64,000 bases of DNA from Hyphomicrobiales bacterium (GTDB lineage Bacteria; Pseudomonadota; Alphaproteobacteria; Rhizobiales; Rhizobiaceae), in NCBI GenBank assembly GCA_900469625.1, contig UBXV01000014.1, positions 152,812 to 216,811 on the forward strand, written 5' to 3'. Positions 42,192 to 51,268 of the stretch are shown here, piece by piece. The stretch's first letter is position 1. Every line of letters begins with the position of its first letter. The position numbers were made by a program, and so were the translations under genes. The notes beneath the pieces are model-generated. The model was not told the DNA's origin, searched no databases, and worked only from the letters and a program-made list of their open reading frames with translations.

Positions 42192-43372
42192 TTCACGTCC
42201 TCCGCGACCTTCTGCGTGGCATCGCGGCGCTCGCGCCCGGCGATGCGCACGTCGCCGCCGTCACGCAGCCGCTGCACGCCTTCGGTGACAACCTCGTCGC
42301 CTGTGTTCAAGGCCGCGTCGACCAGAACCTTGTCCGGGTTGCGCTGGATGATCTTGACCGGCACCCGCTCGCTCTTGTCGCCGCTGACGCGCCAGACATA
42401 GGACCCTTCCGAGCTCCACTGGATGGCGAGCGGATCGACGGTCGGATAGGTGTCGCCATCAAACGCCATGGTGACGGAGAAAGACATGCCCGCCCGCAAT
42501 GTGTCTTCAGGGTTTTCAAGCCGCGCCCGCACTCGCAGCGTGCGGCTTGCCTGGTCGAGGCGGTTGTCGATGGCGTGAATGACGCCGTCGAGCTGGCTGC
42601 CCGGCTGGGCGATCGCATGCGCCGTCACCGGCTGGTTGACGACGATCTTGTTGGCGAAGCGTTCCGGCACCCAGAAATCGACGAGGATCTCCGAGCGGTC
42701 GTCAACGACCGCGATCGGCGTCGTCGTGGTGACGTAGTCGCCGACATTGACGGTGATGATGCCGACGACGCCCTTCGACGGCGCGACGATATCGCGGCGC
42801 TTCAGATCAAGTTCGGCGGTCTTCAGCGCCAGTTCCGCGGTCTGCATGGCGATTTCGGCGTCGCGCACGTCGACGGCGGTGACGGCGCGCGCGGTGCTCA
42901 GATTGCGGTAGCGCTCCACCTTCTCGCGGGCGCTATCGCGGGTCAGCCGCGCCTGGTCGGCCGCAATCTTCTGGTCGTCGCTGTCGAGCTTGGCGATCAC
43001 CTGGCCTTGCGCCACCTTGTCGCCGGAACGCACGAGAATTTCGGTGAGGTTGCCGGTCGCCGTCGGCGTCACACTGACGGAATGGATCGCTTCCCCATTG
43101 CCGATCGCGTTCAGCCGGTCGTTGACGACGGATGTGGCCGAGGGCCGCACCATGACGAGAATGGCGTCGTTGCCGCCCTGCCTGCGCCCGCCATTGCCTT
43201 CGCCACCCTGGCCGCCCGCACCACCGTTCTGCTTGGAAATGGCGTCGATGAGCGGATGCGAGACACCGATTGCCGCCAGCGTTTCACCTGCCCCGGGCAC
43301 GAACCGCACCCAGACGCCGGCACCCACCATAAGCACAACGGCGCTGACCGCCAGCTGTTTCCAAACCCGCAT
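42188..43372 (-). CDS. RND membrane-fusion protein
   Basis: A 394-residue periplasmic adaptor with an N-terminal TM anchor (residues 7-25), a Gly/Gln-rich linker near residues 48-68, a lipoyl domain split around an alpha-hairpin (GNLTEILVRSGDKVAQGQVI ... VVGIITVNVGDYV), and beta-barrel and membrane-proximal domains. It links the RND pump to an outer-membrane channel. First gene of the pair; ATG start. Confidence 0.92.
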   Translation of the reverse strand: MRVWKQLAVSAVVLMVGAGVWVRFVPGAGETLAAIGVSHPLIDAISKQNGGAGGQGGEGNGGRRQGGNDAILVMVRPSATSVVNDRLNAIGNGEAIHSVSVTPTATGNLTEILVRSGDKVAQGQVIAKLDSDDQKIAADQARLTRDSAREKVERYRNLSTARAVTAVDVRDAEIAMQTAELALKTAELDLKRRDIVAPSKGVVGIITVNVGDYVTTTTPIAVVDDRSEILVDFWVPERFANKIVVNQPVTAHAIAQPGSQLDGVIHAIDNRLDQASRTLRVRARLENPEDTLRAGMSFSVTMAFDGDTYPTVDPLAIQWSSEGSYVWRVSGDKSERVPVKIIQRNPDKVLVDAALNTGDEVVTEGVQRLRDGGDVRIAGRERRDATQKVAEDVK

Positions 43373-43688
43373 TCATGTCTCCAAATAAAGAAAACGCGCT
43401 CCTGCGCGGCACGTGCCGGCGGACCGTTCCGATTTGCCCAGAGTATCGTTGTTCGCACCTTTGGGGGCAACGCCGGAATGCCATCATTACGCAATTGTAA
43501 TAAAAGCGAATTTGTTGGCAGTATGATGTCATCACGGCCATCATCGCGCCGGGCGGCAGGATATCGCCTTCATTCCCTAGAAAAACACTAGACAATCACC
43601 GTTTACAGCGGCCGCCACTGCGGTATCCTGCAACCGCCGGCAGCCATTGCCACCAGGTTTCAGCCGGTTCTGAAGAGGGGGAAAGATC
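43373..43688. other. Intergenic promoter region
   Basis: Divergent region between the RND operon and the Tat-exported cyclase gene. A short AT-rich patch with the inverted words ATTAC...GTAAT near 43485-43502 may be an operator. No gene is seen. Confidence 0.35.
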
Positions 43689-44510
43689 ATGTGCGATGCG
43701 TGCGTCCTGGAATCCGTAAAGCAGAAAATGTTGTCCCGCCGCAGCTTCTTCAAGGCGGCCGCCGTCGGAACGGCGGGGATCGCGGCCGCAAGTGCGGGCA
43801 TTGCGCCTGCGGCGCTGGCCCAGGGCCACACCGCCGTCACCGACCTCACCCATGAGCTCTACGAGGAGTTTCCGACCTTCTTCGGCCAGCAGCAGTTCTT
43901 CCGCGAGGAAAAGTTCAACTACGCCAAGGACAAGTTCAACATGTTCGAGCTGAGGGTCAACGAGCACACCGGCACCCATGTCGATGCGCCGCTGCACTTT
44001 TCCGCCGATGGCCTGTCGGTGGCCGAGCTTCCGGTCGACAAGTTGATCGTGCCGCTCGCCGTCGTCGACATCCGCCAGAAGGCGTCGGCCGATGCCGACG
44101 CGCAGCTTACCCCTGACGACATCAAGGCCTGGGTCGCCGCAAACGGCGACATTCCGGAAAACGCCTGCGTCGCCATGCTCTCGGGCTGGGACGCGCATCT
44201 GGGCACCGACAAGTTCCGCAATGCCGATGCAGACGGCAAGCTGCATTTCCCGGGCTTCCACGTCGAAGCGGTCAAGTATCTGCTGGAGGAGACGAAGGCG
44301 GCGGGCATTGCCGTCGATACGCTGTCGCTCGATCATGGCCCCTCGCCCGATTTCGCCACCCACTATGCCTGGCTGCCGGAAGGGCGCTGGGGGCTGGAGG
44401 CGGCAGCAAACCTCGACAAGGTGCCCGCCAAGGGCGCCACCCTGGTACTCGGCGCGCCGAAGCATCGTGGCGGCACCGGTGGTCCCGCCCGCGTCTTCGC
44501 GCTCGTCTGA
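43689..44510 (+). CDS. Tat-exported cyclase-family (kynurenine-formamidase-like) metal hydrolase
   Basis: A 273-residue protein. A twin-arginine signal SRRSFFKAAAVG (Arg17-Arg18) is followed by a hydrophobic Ala/Gly stretch ending ALA-Q near residue 45. The metal-binding motif of the cyclase family (PF04199), HTGTHVDAPLHF, is intact near residue 100, with a later SLDHGPSPDF. The far N-terminus has a CDAC motif, conserved in similar proteins. Family members hydrolyse formyl or cyclic amide substrates; this substrate is unknown. An AhpD-like gene follows after 60 bases and is probably cotranscribed. Confidence 0.87.
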   Translation: MCDACVLESVKQKMLSRRSFFKAAAVGTAGIAAASAGIAPAALAQGHTAVTDLTHELYEEFPTFFGQQQFFREEKFNYAKDKFNMFELRVNEHTGTHVDAPLHFSADGLSVAELPVDKLIVPLAVVDIRQKASADADAQLTPDDIKAWVAANGDIPENACVAMLSGWDAHLGTDKFRNADADGKLHFPGFHVEAVKYLLEETKAAGIAVDTLSLDHGPSPDFATHYAWLPEGRWGLEAAANLDKVPAKGATLVLGAPKHRGGTGGPARVFALV

Positions 44511-44570
44511 TCCCTTTTCCGACTGATCCGGCGGCGCCCGGCCGCCGGCGATCCTTGAGCAGGAGACATC

Positions 44571-44975
44571 ATGAGCACCATCACCCCGCCCGCCGATCCG
44601 GAATCCGACCCGCGCGTCAAGGCCGTGTTCGACGACATCCGCACCACGCGCAAAGCCGACTTCATCAATAACATGTGGCTGTGGCTCGCCTTCGATCCCG
44701 ATCTGCTGGAGCAGACCTGGCGCGACGTCAAGGCCGTCATGGCGACGCCCTCGGCGCTCGATCCTCTCGTCAAGGAAATGCTCTATATTGCCGTTTCCGT
44801 CACCAATGGCTGCGGCTACTGCGCCCATTCCCATACGGCGGCCGCAAGGGCCAAGGGCATGACCAATGCCGAGCATGCCGATCTCTTGCGCGTCATCTCG
44901 CTTGCCGCCAGGACCAACCAGCTGGCGACCGCCCTGCAGGTGCCGGTGGACCCAACCTTCGACAGGACGGTCTGA
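44571..44975 (+). CDS. AhpD-like carboxymuconolactone decarboxylase-family protein
   Basis: A 134-residue helical protein. It has the redox/peroxidase motif C-x2-C-x3-H: CGYCAHSH (Cys81, Cys84, His88), as in AhpD-type alkylhydroperoxidases. It is cytoplasmic, with no signal peptide. A plausible ribosome binding site, GCAGGAGACATC, lies before the ATG. Likely in one transcript with the exported cyclase-family enzyme; whether the two share a pathway is not known. Confidence 0.88.
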   Translation: MSTITPPADPESDPRVKAVFDDIRTTRKADFINNMWLWLAFDPDLLEQTWRDVKAVMATPSALDPLVKEMLYIAVSVTNGCGYCAHSHTAAARAKGMTNAEHADLLRVISLAARTNQLATALQVPVDPTFDRTV

Positions 44976-45110
44976 CAGCGGCGGGCACAAAAATAAGCGG
45001 CTTCGAAATCGCCTGTCTTTCCACAGGCTTGGTGCTGGTGGCGCAGAAAACGGAATAAAAGAAGAACATCCTTTCTGGCCTTTCGCCTCCGAATCACTAC
45101 ATTGAGCCGC

Positions 45111-47558
45111 ATGATGAGTGGTTTCGACGATATTCCCTTCTTCGACGACGAGCCGGCCCCGCGCAAACCGCAGCCTCCGGCAACGGGCGGCATTGCCGCA
45201 CGCGCCATGGCAGCCCGCGACCGGCAGCAGCGCCCGGATTATCTCTCCGGCCTCAACGCGGAGCAGGCCGAAGCGGTGGAAGCGCTCGATGGCCCGGTGC
45301 TGGTTCTCGCCGGCGCCGGTACCGGCAAGACCCGGGTGCTCACCACCCGCATCGCCCATATCCTGACGACCGGCCGCGCCTTTCCCTCGCAGATCCTGTC
45401 GGTGACCTTCACCAACAAGGCCGCCCGCGAGATGAAGGAACGCGTCGGCGTACTCGTCGGCCATGCGGTCGAGGGCATGCCCTGGCTCGGCACCTTCCAC
45501 TCGATCGGCGTCAAGCTGCTGCGCCGCCATGCCGAACTCGTCGGCCTGCGCTCCGACTTCACCATTCTCGACACCGACGACGTCATCCGGCTGATCAAGC
45601 AGATCATCCAGGCCGAGGGCCTCGACGACAAGCGCTGGCCGGCCAAGCTGTTCGCCGGCATGATCGACGGCTGGAAGAACAAGGGGCTCGACCCCTCGCA
45701 AATCCCCGAGGGCGACGCGCGCGCCTTTGCCAACGGCAAGGGCCGCGAGCTCTATGCCGCCTACCAGAACCGCCTGCGCACGCTGAACGCCTGCGACTTC
45801 GGCGATCTGCTCTTGCACCCCATCCGCATGTTCCGCAGCAATCCGGATGTGCTGAAGGAGTATCACGACAAGTTCCGTTACATCCTCGTCGACGAGTATC
45901 AGGACACCAACACGGCTCAGTATATGTGGCTGCGTCTTCTGGCGCAGCGCCCCAAGGGCGTGCCGCAGAACGTCTGCTGTGTTGGCGACGACGACCAGTC
46001 GATCTACGGCTGGCGCGGCGCGGAAGTGGACAACATCCTGCGCTTCGAGAAGGATTTCCCGGGCGCCAAGGTGATCAAGCTCGAGCGTAACTACCGCTCG
46101 ACCGAGCATATTCTCGGCGCGGCCGGCCACTTGATCGCCCACAATGAGGGGCGGCTCGGCAAGACGCTGTTTACCGACCGCAGCGACCCGGACGACGAGA
46201 AGGTGCAGGTGCATGCCGCCTGGGATTCCGAAGAGGAAGCCCGCGCCGTCGGCGAGGAAATCGAGCAGCTGCAGCGCAAGAGCCACAAGCTCAATGACAT
46301 GGCGATCCTGGTGCGCGCCTCGTTCCAGATGCGCGAATTCGAAGACCGCTTCGTCACGCTCGGCCTCAACTACCGCGTCATCGGCGGCCCGCGCTTCTAC
46401 GAGCGGCTTGAGATCCGCGACGCCATGGCCTATTTCCGGCTCGTCTGCCAACCGGCCGACGATCTCGCCTTCGAGCGCATCGTCAATACGCCCAAGCGCG
46501 GCCTCGGCGACACCACGATCCGCACGCTGCACGACTATGCGCGCGCCCGCGACATCCCGATGCTTGCAGCTGCCAGCGATATCATCGAGACCGACGAGCT
46601 GAAGCCCAAGGCCCGCAAGGGCCTATTCGACGTCGTCGCCGATTTCCGCCGCTGGCAGGGCCTGCTCGAAACCACCGTGCATACCGAACTTGCCGAGCAG
46701 ATCCTCGACGAGAGCGGCTACACCGCGATGTGGCAGAACGACAAGTCGGCCGAAGCGCCGGGCCGGCTGGAAAACCTGAAGGAACTCATCCGCTCGATGG
46801 AAGCCTTCGAGAGCCTGCGCGGCTTCCTCGAACACGTCTCCTTGGTGATGGACGCCGAGCAGAACGAAAACCTCGATGCCGTCTCGATCATGACGCTGCA
46901 CTCGGCCAAGGGGCTGGAGTTCGACACCGTCTTCCTGCCCGGCTGGGAGGAAGGCCTGTTTCCGCACCAGCGCGCGCTGGACGAAGGCGGCCGCTCCGGC
47001 CTCGAGGAAGAACGGCGCCTTGCCTATGTCGGCATCACCCGGGCAAAGCACCGCTGCCACATCTGGTTCGTCTCGAACCGCCGCATCCATGGCCTGTGGC
47101 AATCCACCCTGCCCTCGCGCTTCCTCGACGAGCTGCCGGTCAGCCATGTCGAAGTCGCCGAGACCGAACAGTCCTATGGCGGGTACGGTCGCGGCGGCTA
47201 CGGCCAGTCGCGCTTCGACAAGGCCGACCCGTTCCAGAACAACTACTCCACTCCCGGCTGGAAGCGCGCCCAGCAGAACCGCTCCGACGCCACCCGCGAC
47301 AACTGGGGCTCGCGCTCCGGCCACGCGGTCGAGCGCATCGGCTATGGCGAAAGCGGCCCGCGCAGCCGCACCATCGACGGCGAACTGGTGGCGAAATCCA
47401 CGAGCACCGAGCCCTCGCGCTTCACCGTCGGCGACCGCGTCTTCCACATGAAGTTCGGCAACGGAAATATCTCGGCGATCGAAGGCAACAAGCTGACCAT
47501 CGACTTCGACAAGGCGGGCCAGAAGCGCGTGCTGGATGGGTTCGTCGAGAAGGTGTGA
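45111..47558 (+). CDS. uvrD: DNA helicase II, UvrD/PcrA type
   Basis: 3'-5' superfamily 1A helicase for excision and mismatch repair. The 815-residue protein shows Walker A AGAGTGKTR near residue 68, motif Ia FTNKAAREMKERV, Walker B VDEYQDTN, motif III GDDDQSIYGWRGA, motif IV LERNYRS, motif V VSIMTLHSAKGLEF and motif VI YVGITRAK. The C-terminal tail ends in a Tudor-like segment (GDRVFHMKFGNGNISAIEG) that in other UvrD proteins binds partners. Two adjacent ATG codons are possible starts; the first is used. Confidence 0.95.
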   Translation: MMSGFDDIPFFDDEPAPRKPQPPATGGIAARAMAARDRQQRPDYLSGLNAEQAEAVEALDGPVLVLAGAGTGKTRVLTTRIAHILTTGRAFPSQILSVTFTNKAAREMKERVGVLVGHAVEGMPWLGTFHSIGVKLLRRHAELVGLRSDFTILDTDDVIRLIKQIIQAEGLDDKRWPAKLFAGMIDGWKNKGLDPSQIPEGDARAFANGKGRELYAAYQNRLRTLNACDFGDLLLHPIRMFRSNPDVLKEYHDKFRYILVDEYQDTNTAQYMWLRLLAQRPKGVPQNVCCVGDDDQSIYGWRGAEVDNILRFEKDFPGAKVIKLERNYRSTEHILGAAGHLIAHNEGRLGKTLFTDRSDPDDEKVQVHAAWDSEEEARAVGEEIEQLQRKSHKLNDMAILVRASFQMREFEDRFVTLGLNYRVIGGPRFYERLEIRDAMAYFRLVCQPADDLAFERIVNTPKRGLGDTTIRTLHDYARARDIPMLAAASDIIETDELKPKARKGLFDVVADFRRWQGLLETTVHTELAEQILDESGYTAMWQNDKSAEAPGRLENLKELIRSMEAFESLRGFLEHVSLVMDAEQNENLDAVSIMTLHSAKGLEFDTVFLPGWEEGLFPHQRALDEGGRSGLEEERRLAYVGITRAKHRCHIWFVSNRRIHGLWQSTLPSRFLDELPVSHVEVAETEQSYGGYGRGGYGQSRFDKADPFQNNYSTPGWKRAQQNRSDATRDNWGSRSGHAVERIGYGESGPRSRTIDGELVAKSTSTEPSRFTVGDRVFHMKFGNGNISAIEGNKLTIDFDKAGQKRVLDGFVEKV

Positions 47559-47588
47559 GCGGACAGGCGTTGGGACGCCGAAAACCGC

Positions 47589-48044
47589 CTAGAGATGTTG
47601 AACCGCAAGCCGCCCGCCCCAGCGGTCGTTGAGGTATTCGCACACCAGCGTGCGGTGGCAGCGGTGTGGCTTGTCCTCGGCACAGAGCAGGCAGGCGCCC
47701 CGTAGCGCCTCCGGCTTGACCTGCTTCTCGATCTGGCGCTCCGCCATCAGGTTGAGGAAATCCCTGGAAAATGTCTTCCAGTCGCCCTTCTCGGTCTTGT
47801 ACGCCTTCATGATCGCCTCGGTCGGCGCGAAAAGCGGCTGGTGCACATAGTCGATGCCGCCGATCCGCTTCAGGAAGAAGGCGAGATCCGTGGCCTTGGC
47901 AAAGCCGGCGAGCTGCGAGGTATTGTGCAGCCTGACATCGACGACCATCTTGACGCCGGCCTTCTGCAGCCGATCGAAAAAGTCCTCGGCCGACGATTTC
48001 GTGAAGCCGATCGTCGAAACCTCTACGTCATCGGTGGTGCTCAT
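47589..48044 (-). CDS. DUF488 protein
   Basis: A 151-residue soluble protein of the DUF488 family, identified by STIGFTKSSAEDFFDRLQ, VVDVRLHNTSQ and the Cys-His cluster LLCAEDKPHRCHRTL near the C-terminus. Function is unknown; the cluster could bind a metal. It is convergent with uvrD and downstream of a GNAT gene. Confidence 0.87.
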   Translation of the reverse strand: MSTTDDVEVSTIGFTKSSAEDFFDRLQKAGVKMVVDVRLHNTSQLAGFAKATDLAFFLKRIGGIDYVHQPLFAPTEAIMKAYKTEKGDWKTFSRDFLNLMAERQIEKQVKPEALRGACLLCAEDKPHRCHRTLVCEYLNDRWGGRLAVQHL

Positions 48045-48086
48045 CTCAACTCCCCCGCCTTTGCCCGGCCTTCTCCCGATCAGAGC

Positions 48087-48548
48087 CTAGACCACCTTGC
48101 GGTAGACAAGAAAGCCCGACTTCTCCGCCACCTTGTCGTAGAGCGTCATCGCCGTCTCGTTGGTCTCGTGCGTCATCCAGTAGACGCGCGGCGCGCCAAC
48201 GGCCCGTGCCGCCTCGTAGACGCCCTCGATCAGCGCCCGCCCGACACCCTTGCCGCGCGCTTCGGCGTTGGTGAAGAGGTCCTGCAGGTAGCAGTTCGGC
48301 TGGATCATCGTCGTGCTGCGGTGGAAGAGGTAGTGCGTGAGCCCGACGAGCCGCCCTTCACTTGTCGCCACCAGCGCATGCACCGGCTCGTAGCCATCGA
48401 AGAAGCGCGACCAGGTCATCGCGGTAATGGCGGGGTCGAGCGCCGTTGGTCCGGAGCGGCCATAAAAGGCGTTGTAGCCATCCCACAGATGCAGCCATTG
48501 ATCATAGTCAGACGTGGCGATCGGGCGGATGCGAAGTGCGTCGGTCAT
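48087..48548 (-). CDS. GNAT acetyltransferase
   Basis: A 153-residue N-acetyltransferase. The acetyl-CoA pyrophosphate loop is EARGKGVGRALIEGV; the neighbouring strands LVGLTHYLFHR and CYLQDLFTN and the C-terminal YDKVAEKSGFLVYRK are typical. Substrate unknown. It precedes DUF488 by 42 bases on the same strand. Confidence 0.9.
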   Translation of the reverse strand: MTDALRIRPIATSDYDQWLHLWDGYNAFYGRSGPTALDPAITAMTWSRFFDGYEPVHALVATSEGRLVGLTHYLFHRSTTMIQPNCYLQDLFTNAEARGKGVGRALIEGVYEAARAVGAPRVYWMTHETNETAMTLYDKVAEKSGFLVYRKVV

Positions 48549-48742
48549 GCTGGCTCCTGCTCTCCGGCGGCGGATGTGGTTTTGTCTGACACCATCTGCG
48601 AAATGCGCGCGAGACGCATCGTTGATACTGGCTTTTCCCCCGCAAATTGAGAATGTTAGTCACGACTGATTTCATGCGGAATGCCTGTCTCAACGACCAC
48701 AGGGCGAAGAGCGACATGTCCTGGGCAAGCGCGACACGGTAG

Positions 48743-49450
48743 CTGGCTGAGCCGAGCCTGACCGAGGCAAGAAAAGCGGATCGGCAGGGCATAGCCGTCG
48801 CCAACCTGGCGGCGGCCGTCATCGCCGTTTCGTCCAGCGCCTTTGCCGTCATCTTCGCGTTCCACGGGCAGTCGGGCCTGAAGGGGCTCGTTCTTTGCAA
48901 TGGGCTCCTGGCCATTGCCGCGACGGTGCTGCTCATCGATATCGTCGAATTCGTCCGGCTCTCCAACGAACTCGGTCCGGAGCGGACGGTCGCGCTGCTG
49001 GACGACGTCTTCACCCGGCTCGACGCCGCATCCGCCCGGTTCGGCGTCGAGAAAATCAAGACCATAGGCGACGCCTATCTGGCCGCGGCCGGCGTGCCGA
49101 GCCCTCATCCCAATGGTGAGGAAGCCGCCGCCGACTTCGGGTTCCACGCGCTCCACATCGCTGAACGTGTCGGCAGGATGCACGGGGTCGTGCTGCGTCT
49201 GCGCATGGGCATGGCCTCGGGATCCGTCACCGCCGGTGTCCTCGGCCGAACCCGCTATGCCTATGACATCTCGGGCGCACCGGTGAACATGGCGGCGCGG
49301 CTCGAGGCGCTCGGCGATCCCGGTTGCATCCTCACGACCCGCGACGTCAAGGCCCTGCTCGACGGCAAGTTCGCATTCGAAGCCGGCGAGGTCATCGACA
49401 TCAAGGGCTTTAGCGATACCGAGACATGGCGCATGAGCGAGGCGCGCTGA
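48743..49450 (+). pseudogene. Class III adenylate cyclase, 5'-damaged and internally shortened
   Basis: The catalytic domain is complete: LLIDIVEFV has the first metal-binding Asp, KIKTIGDAYL the second and the adenine-selecting Lys, and YAYDISGAPVNMAARLE the transition-state Asn and Arg. Upstream in the same frame lies a short hydrophobic stretch (VANLAAAVIAVSSSAFAVIF) as in the membrane part of rhizobial cyclases, but a TAG at 48740 cuts the frame and no start codon exists until GTG at 48926, right at the first catalytic strand. The membrane region is also too short, with only about two helices and no linker. It is probably a decaying gene, although a soluble 174-residue product from GTG cannot be excluded. 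Confidence 0.6.
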
Positions 49451-49512
49451 CGGCGGATCCCGATACCGCCTCGCGGCGCTGGCAAACGCCACACCGACAG
49501 GACTGGCGATTG

Positions 49513-50172
49513 TCAGCCGGCTTTGGCGGTGGTTGCCTTGCCTCCGGCCATTGCGCTAACGATCTCGTCCACACCGGTCAGGATAGCGTCGCCCATGAAG
49601 GCAATGTTGTCCATGGAGCGCTCGCCCGCCTCGTGATGGCCGGCGCCGCAGGCGTCGCGGATGACGATCGGCACCAGCCCGAGATCGGCGCCATGGCGCA
49701 CCGTCGGGTCGATGCCGATTTCCGTCGCGATGCCGCAGATGGCAAACGAGGTAAGCCCGAGATCGCGCAGGATGATGGCAAGCGGCGTGCCCTCGAAGGC
49801 GGAAAACGTGATCTTGTCGAGGATCGCCTCGTCTTCGCGCGGCGCCAGTTCCGCCACCAGCTCGAAGCCGGGCGCGCCGCGCAGGAACCAGGGGTTGACC
49901 GTATCGGGATCGTCCGTGCGTTGCCAGGCCATGGCCTGGCGCATCTGGAACGCCCCCATCAGCGGCTTCGGCATCGACAGATGCCGAAGGAAGATGACCG
50001 GATAACCGCCGGCGCGCGCCGCCTCCAGCACCTTGAGCACTTCCGCGAGGATCACCGGGCCATTCCTGACCTGGTTGGTGATCCCCACCTGCATGTCGTA
50101 GACGACCAGCGCCATCCGGTCCGGCCGACAGAAATCGGCAAGCGTTTTTCCAATGTCCAATGAAGTTGCCAT
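49513..50172 (-). CDS. Isochorismatase-family hydrolase-like protein
   Basis: A 219-residue alpha/beta protein. The family Asp is present in LVVYDMQVG (Asp26) and the Lys in DKITFSAFEGT, but the usual nucleophilic Cys (in T-x2-C-V) is replaced: the segment reads GIATEIGIDPTVRHGA. Loss of Cys at this place is also seen in true isochorismatases of the EntB/PhzD type, so an inactive protein need not follow. Start MATSLDIGK has GGGGGA upstream. Substrate unknown. Confidence 0.85.
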   Translation of the reverse strand: MATSLDIGKTLADFCRPDRMALVVYDMQVGITNQVRNGPVILAEVLKVLEAARAGGYPVIFLRHLSMPKPLMGAFQMRQAMAWQRTDDPDTVNPWFLRGAPGFELVAELAPREDEAILDKITFSAFEGTPLAIILRDLGLTSFAICGIATEIGIDPTVRHGADLGLVPIVIRDACGAGHHEAGERSMDNIAFMGDAILTGVDEIVSAMAGGKATTAKAG

Positions 50173-50348
50173 CGTCCCCCGCATCCGGCCCGCCTCCTCA
50201 GGCGACCGTGCCCACGCTTCCATCAAGCATGGGGAATGTGGCGCGGTGGCTCCAAGCTTTCAATACGGTCGGCAGCAAAGACAGCAACCCGGTTGCTTCG
50301 ATTGACGTCGGGCATCGGCAGCACCCATCGGGCTCAAAATGGGTCAGC

Positions 50349-51020
50349 TCACGCTTCGCCGCGATCCACCCTCGCCCTCTCGAGCAGGGTGATCACTTCG
50401 GCATCCGACGTCTGCTCGAAGTCCCGGTAATGCAGGCCGACGGCACGAAAGAAGGCAGGGGCGGACAGGCAGACGATGCCATCGACCTTCGATCGCAGGC
50501 TTGCGATCGCGCTTGCCGGGGCGACCGGCACCGCCAGAAGCAGATGCCCGACATCGCTCAGACGCAGTGCCTCGATCGCCGCCCGGATCGTGCCGCCGGT
50601 GGCGATGCCGTCGTCGACGAGCACGACATTGCGCTGTCGCGGCGATAGCGGCTGGCGCTCTCCGAGATAAAGCTGGCGCCGCCTGGCGATCTCGGCGCGC
50701 TGGCGCTCGGCTTCGGCGGCGAGGTAGCCGCGCGGCGGCCTGACCAGGCGCACGGCCTCGCGGTTGAGCACCAGCCTTTCCTCCTGACCGTCGACCAATG
50801 CGCCAAGGCCGAATTCCGGATGGCCGGGTGCGCCGATCTTGCGCGCGATCAGCACTTCGAGCGGCGCGCCGAGCGCGATCGCGATCTCGAAGGCAACCGG
50901 CACGCCACCGCGTGGCAGCGCCATGACCAACGGCTCCGGCAGCACCTCGCCGGCCACGGCCGCGGCGAGCCTGCGACCGGCATCTGCCCTGTCTTCGAAG
51001 AATGCCGGCGTGCTGAACAT
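50349..51020 (-). CDS. Phosphoribosyltransferase-domain protein
   Basis: A 223-residue protein with a type I phosphoribosyltransferase fold. The PRPP-binding motif VVLVDDGIATGGT is near residue 130, and EVLIARKIGAPGHPEFGLGA is typical of a widespread group of small stand-alone PRTases found near stress genes in rhizobia. No purine- or pyrimidine-specific hood is obvious, so the base is not known. Start MFSTPAFFED has AGAGGGG upstream. Confidence 0.85.
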   Translation of the reverse strand: MFSTPAFFEDRADAGRRLAAAVAGEVLPEPLVMALPRGGVPVAFEIAIALGAPLEVLIARKIGAPGHPEFGLGALVDGQEERLVLNREAVRLVRPPRGYLAAEAERQRAEIARRRQLYLGERQPLSPRQRNVVLVDDGIATGGTIRAAIEALRLSDVGHLLLAVPVAPASAIASLRSKVDGIVCLSAPAFFRAVGLHYRDFEQTSDAEVITLLERARVDRGEA

Positions 51021-51268
51021 CGGCCCCTCTCCCGGCCCCAAGGACGTTCTCCGGTCAGCCGACCTGGCCCCACCGGACCGCAAAATCGCCGACCGCCCGG
51101 CAGTTGTTGCCCCGCATCGGTGGACAACCGTGCCAATCTCGGCATTCGCTCAAATTGCAGCGAATTTCGCCGGGTTTCGTTAAGGCGCCAAAGCTACCAA
51201 TTGACCTTGCGCATTTGGCTTTGACGCAAGCCGCCTTCTTCGATTTTAGCACGACGGGCCGTTTCGAA

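Noticed and set aside
43596-46532. 978-codon minus-strand ORF covering the cyclase, AhpD and uvrD genes
   Set aside because: Pure shadow of well-supported plus-strand genes; composition is typical of antisense frames.
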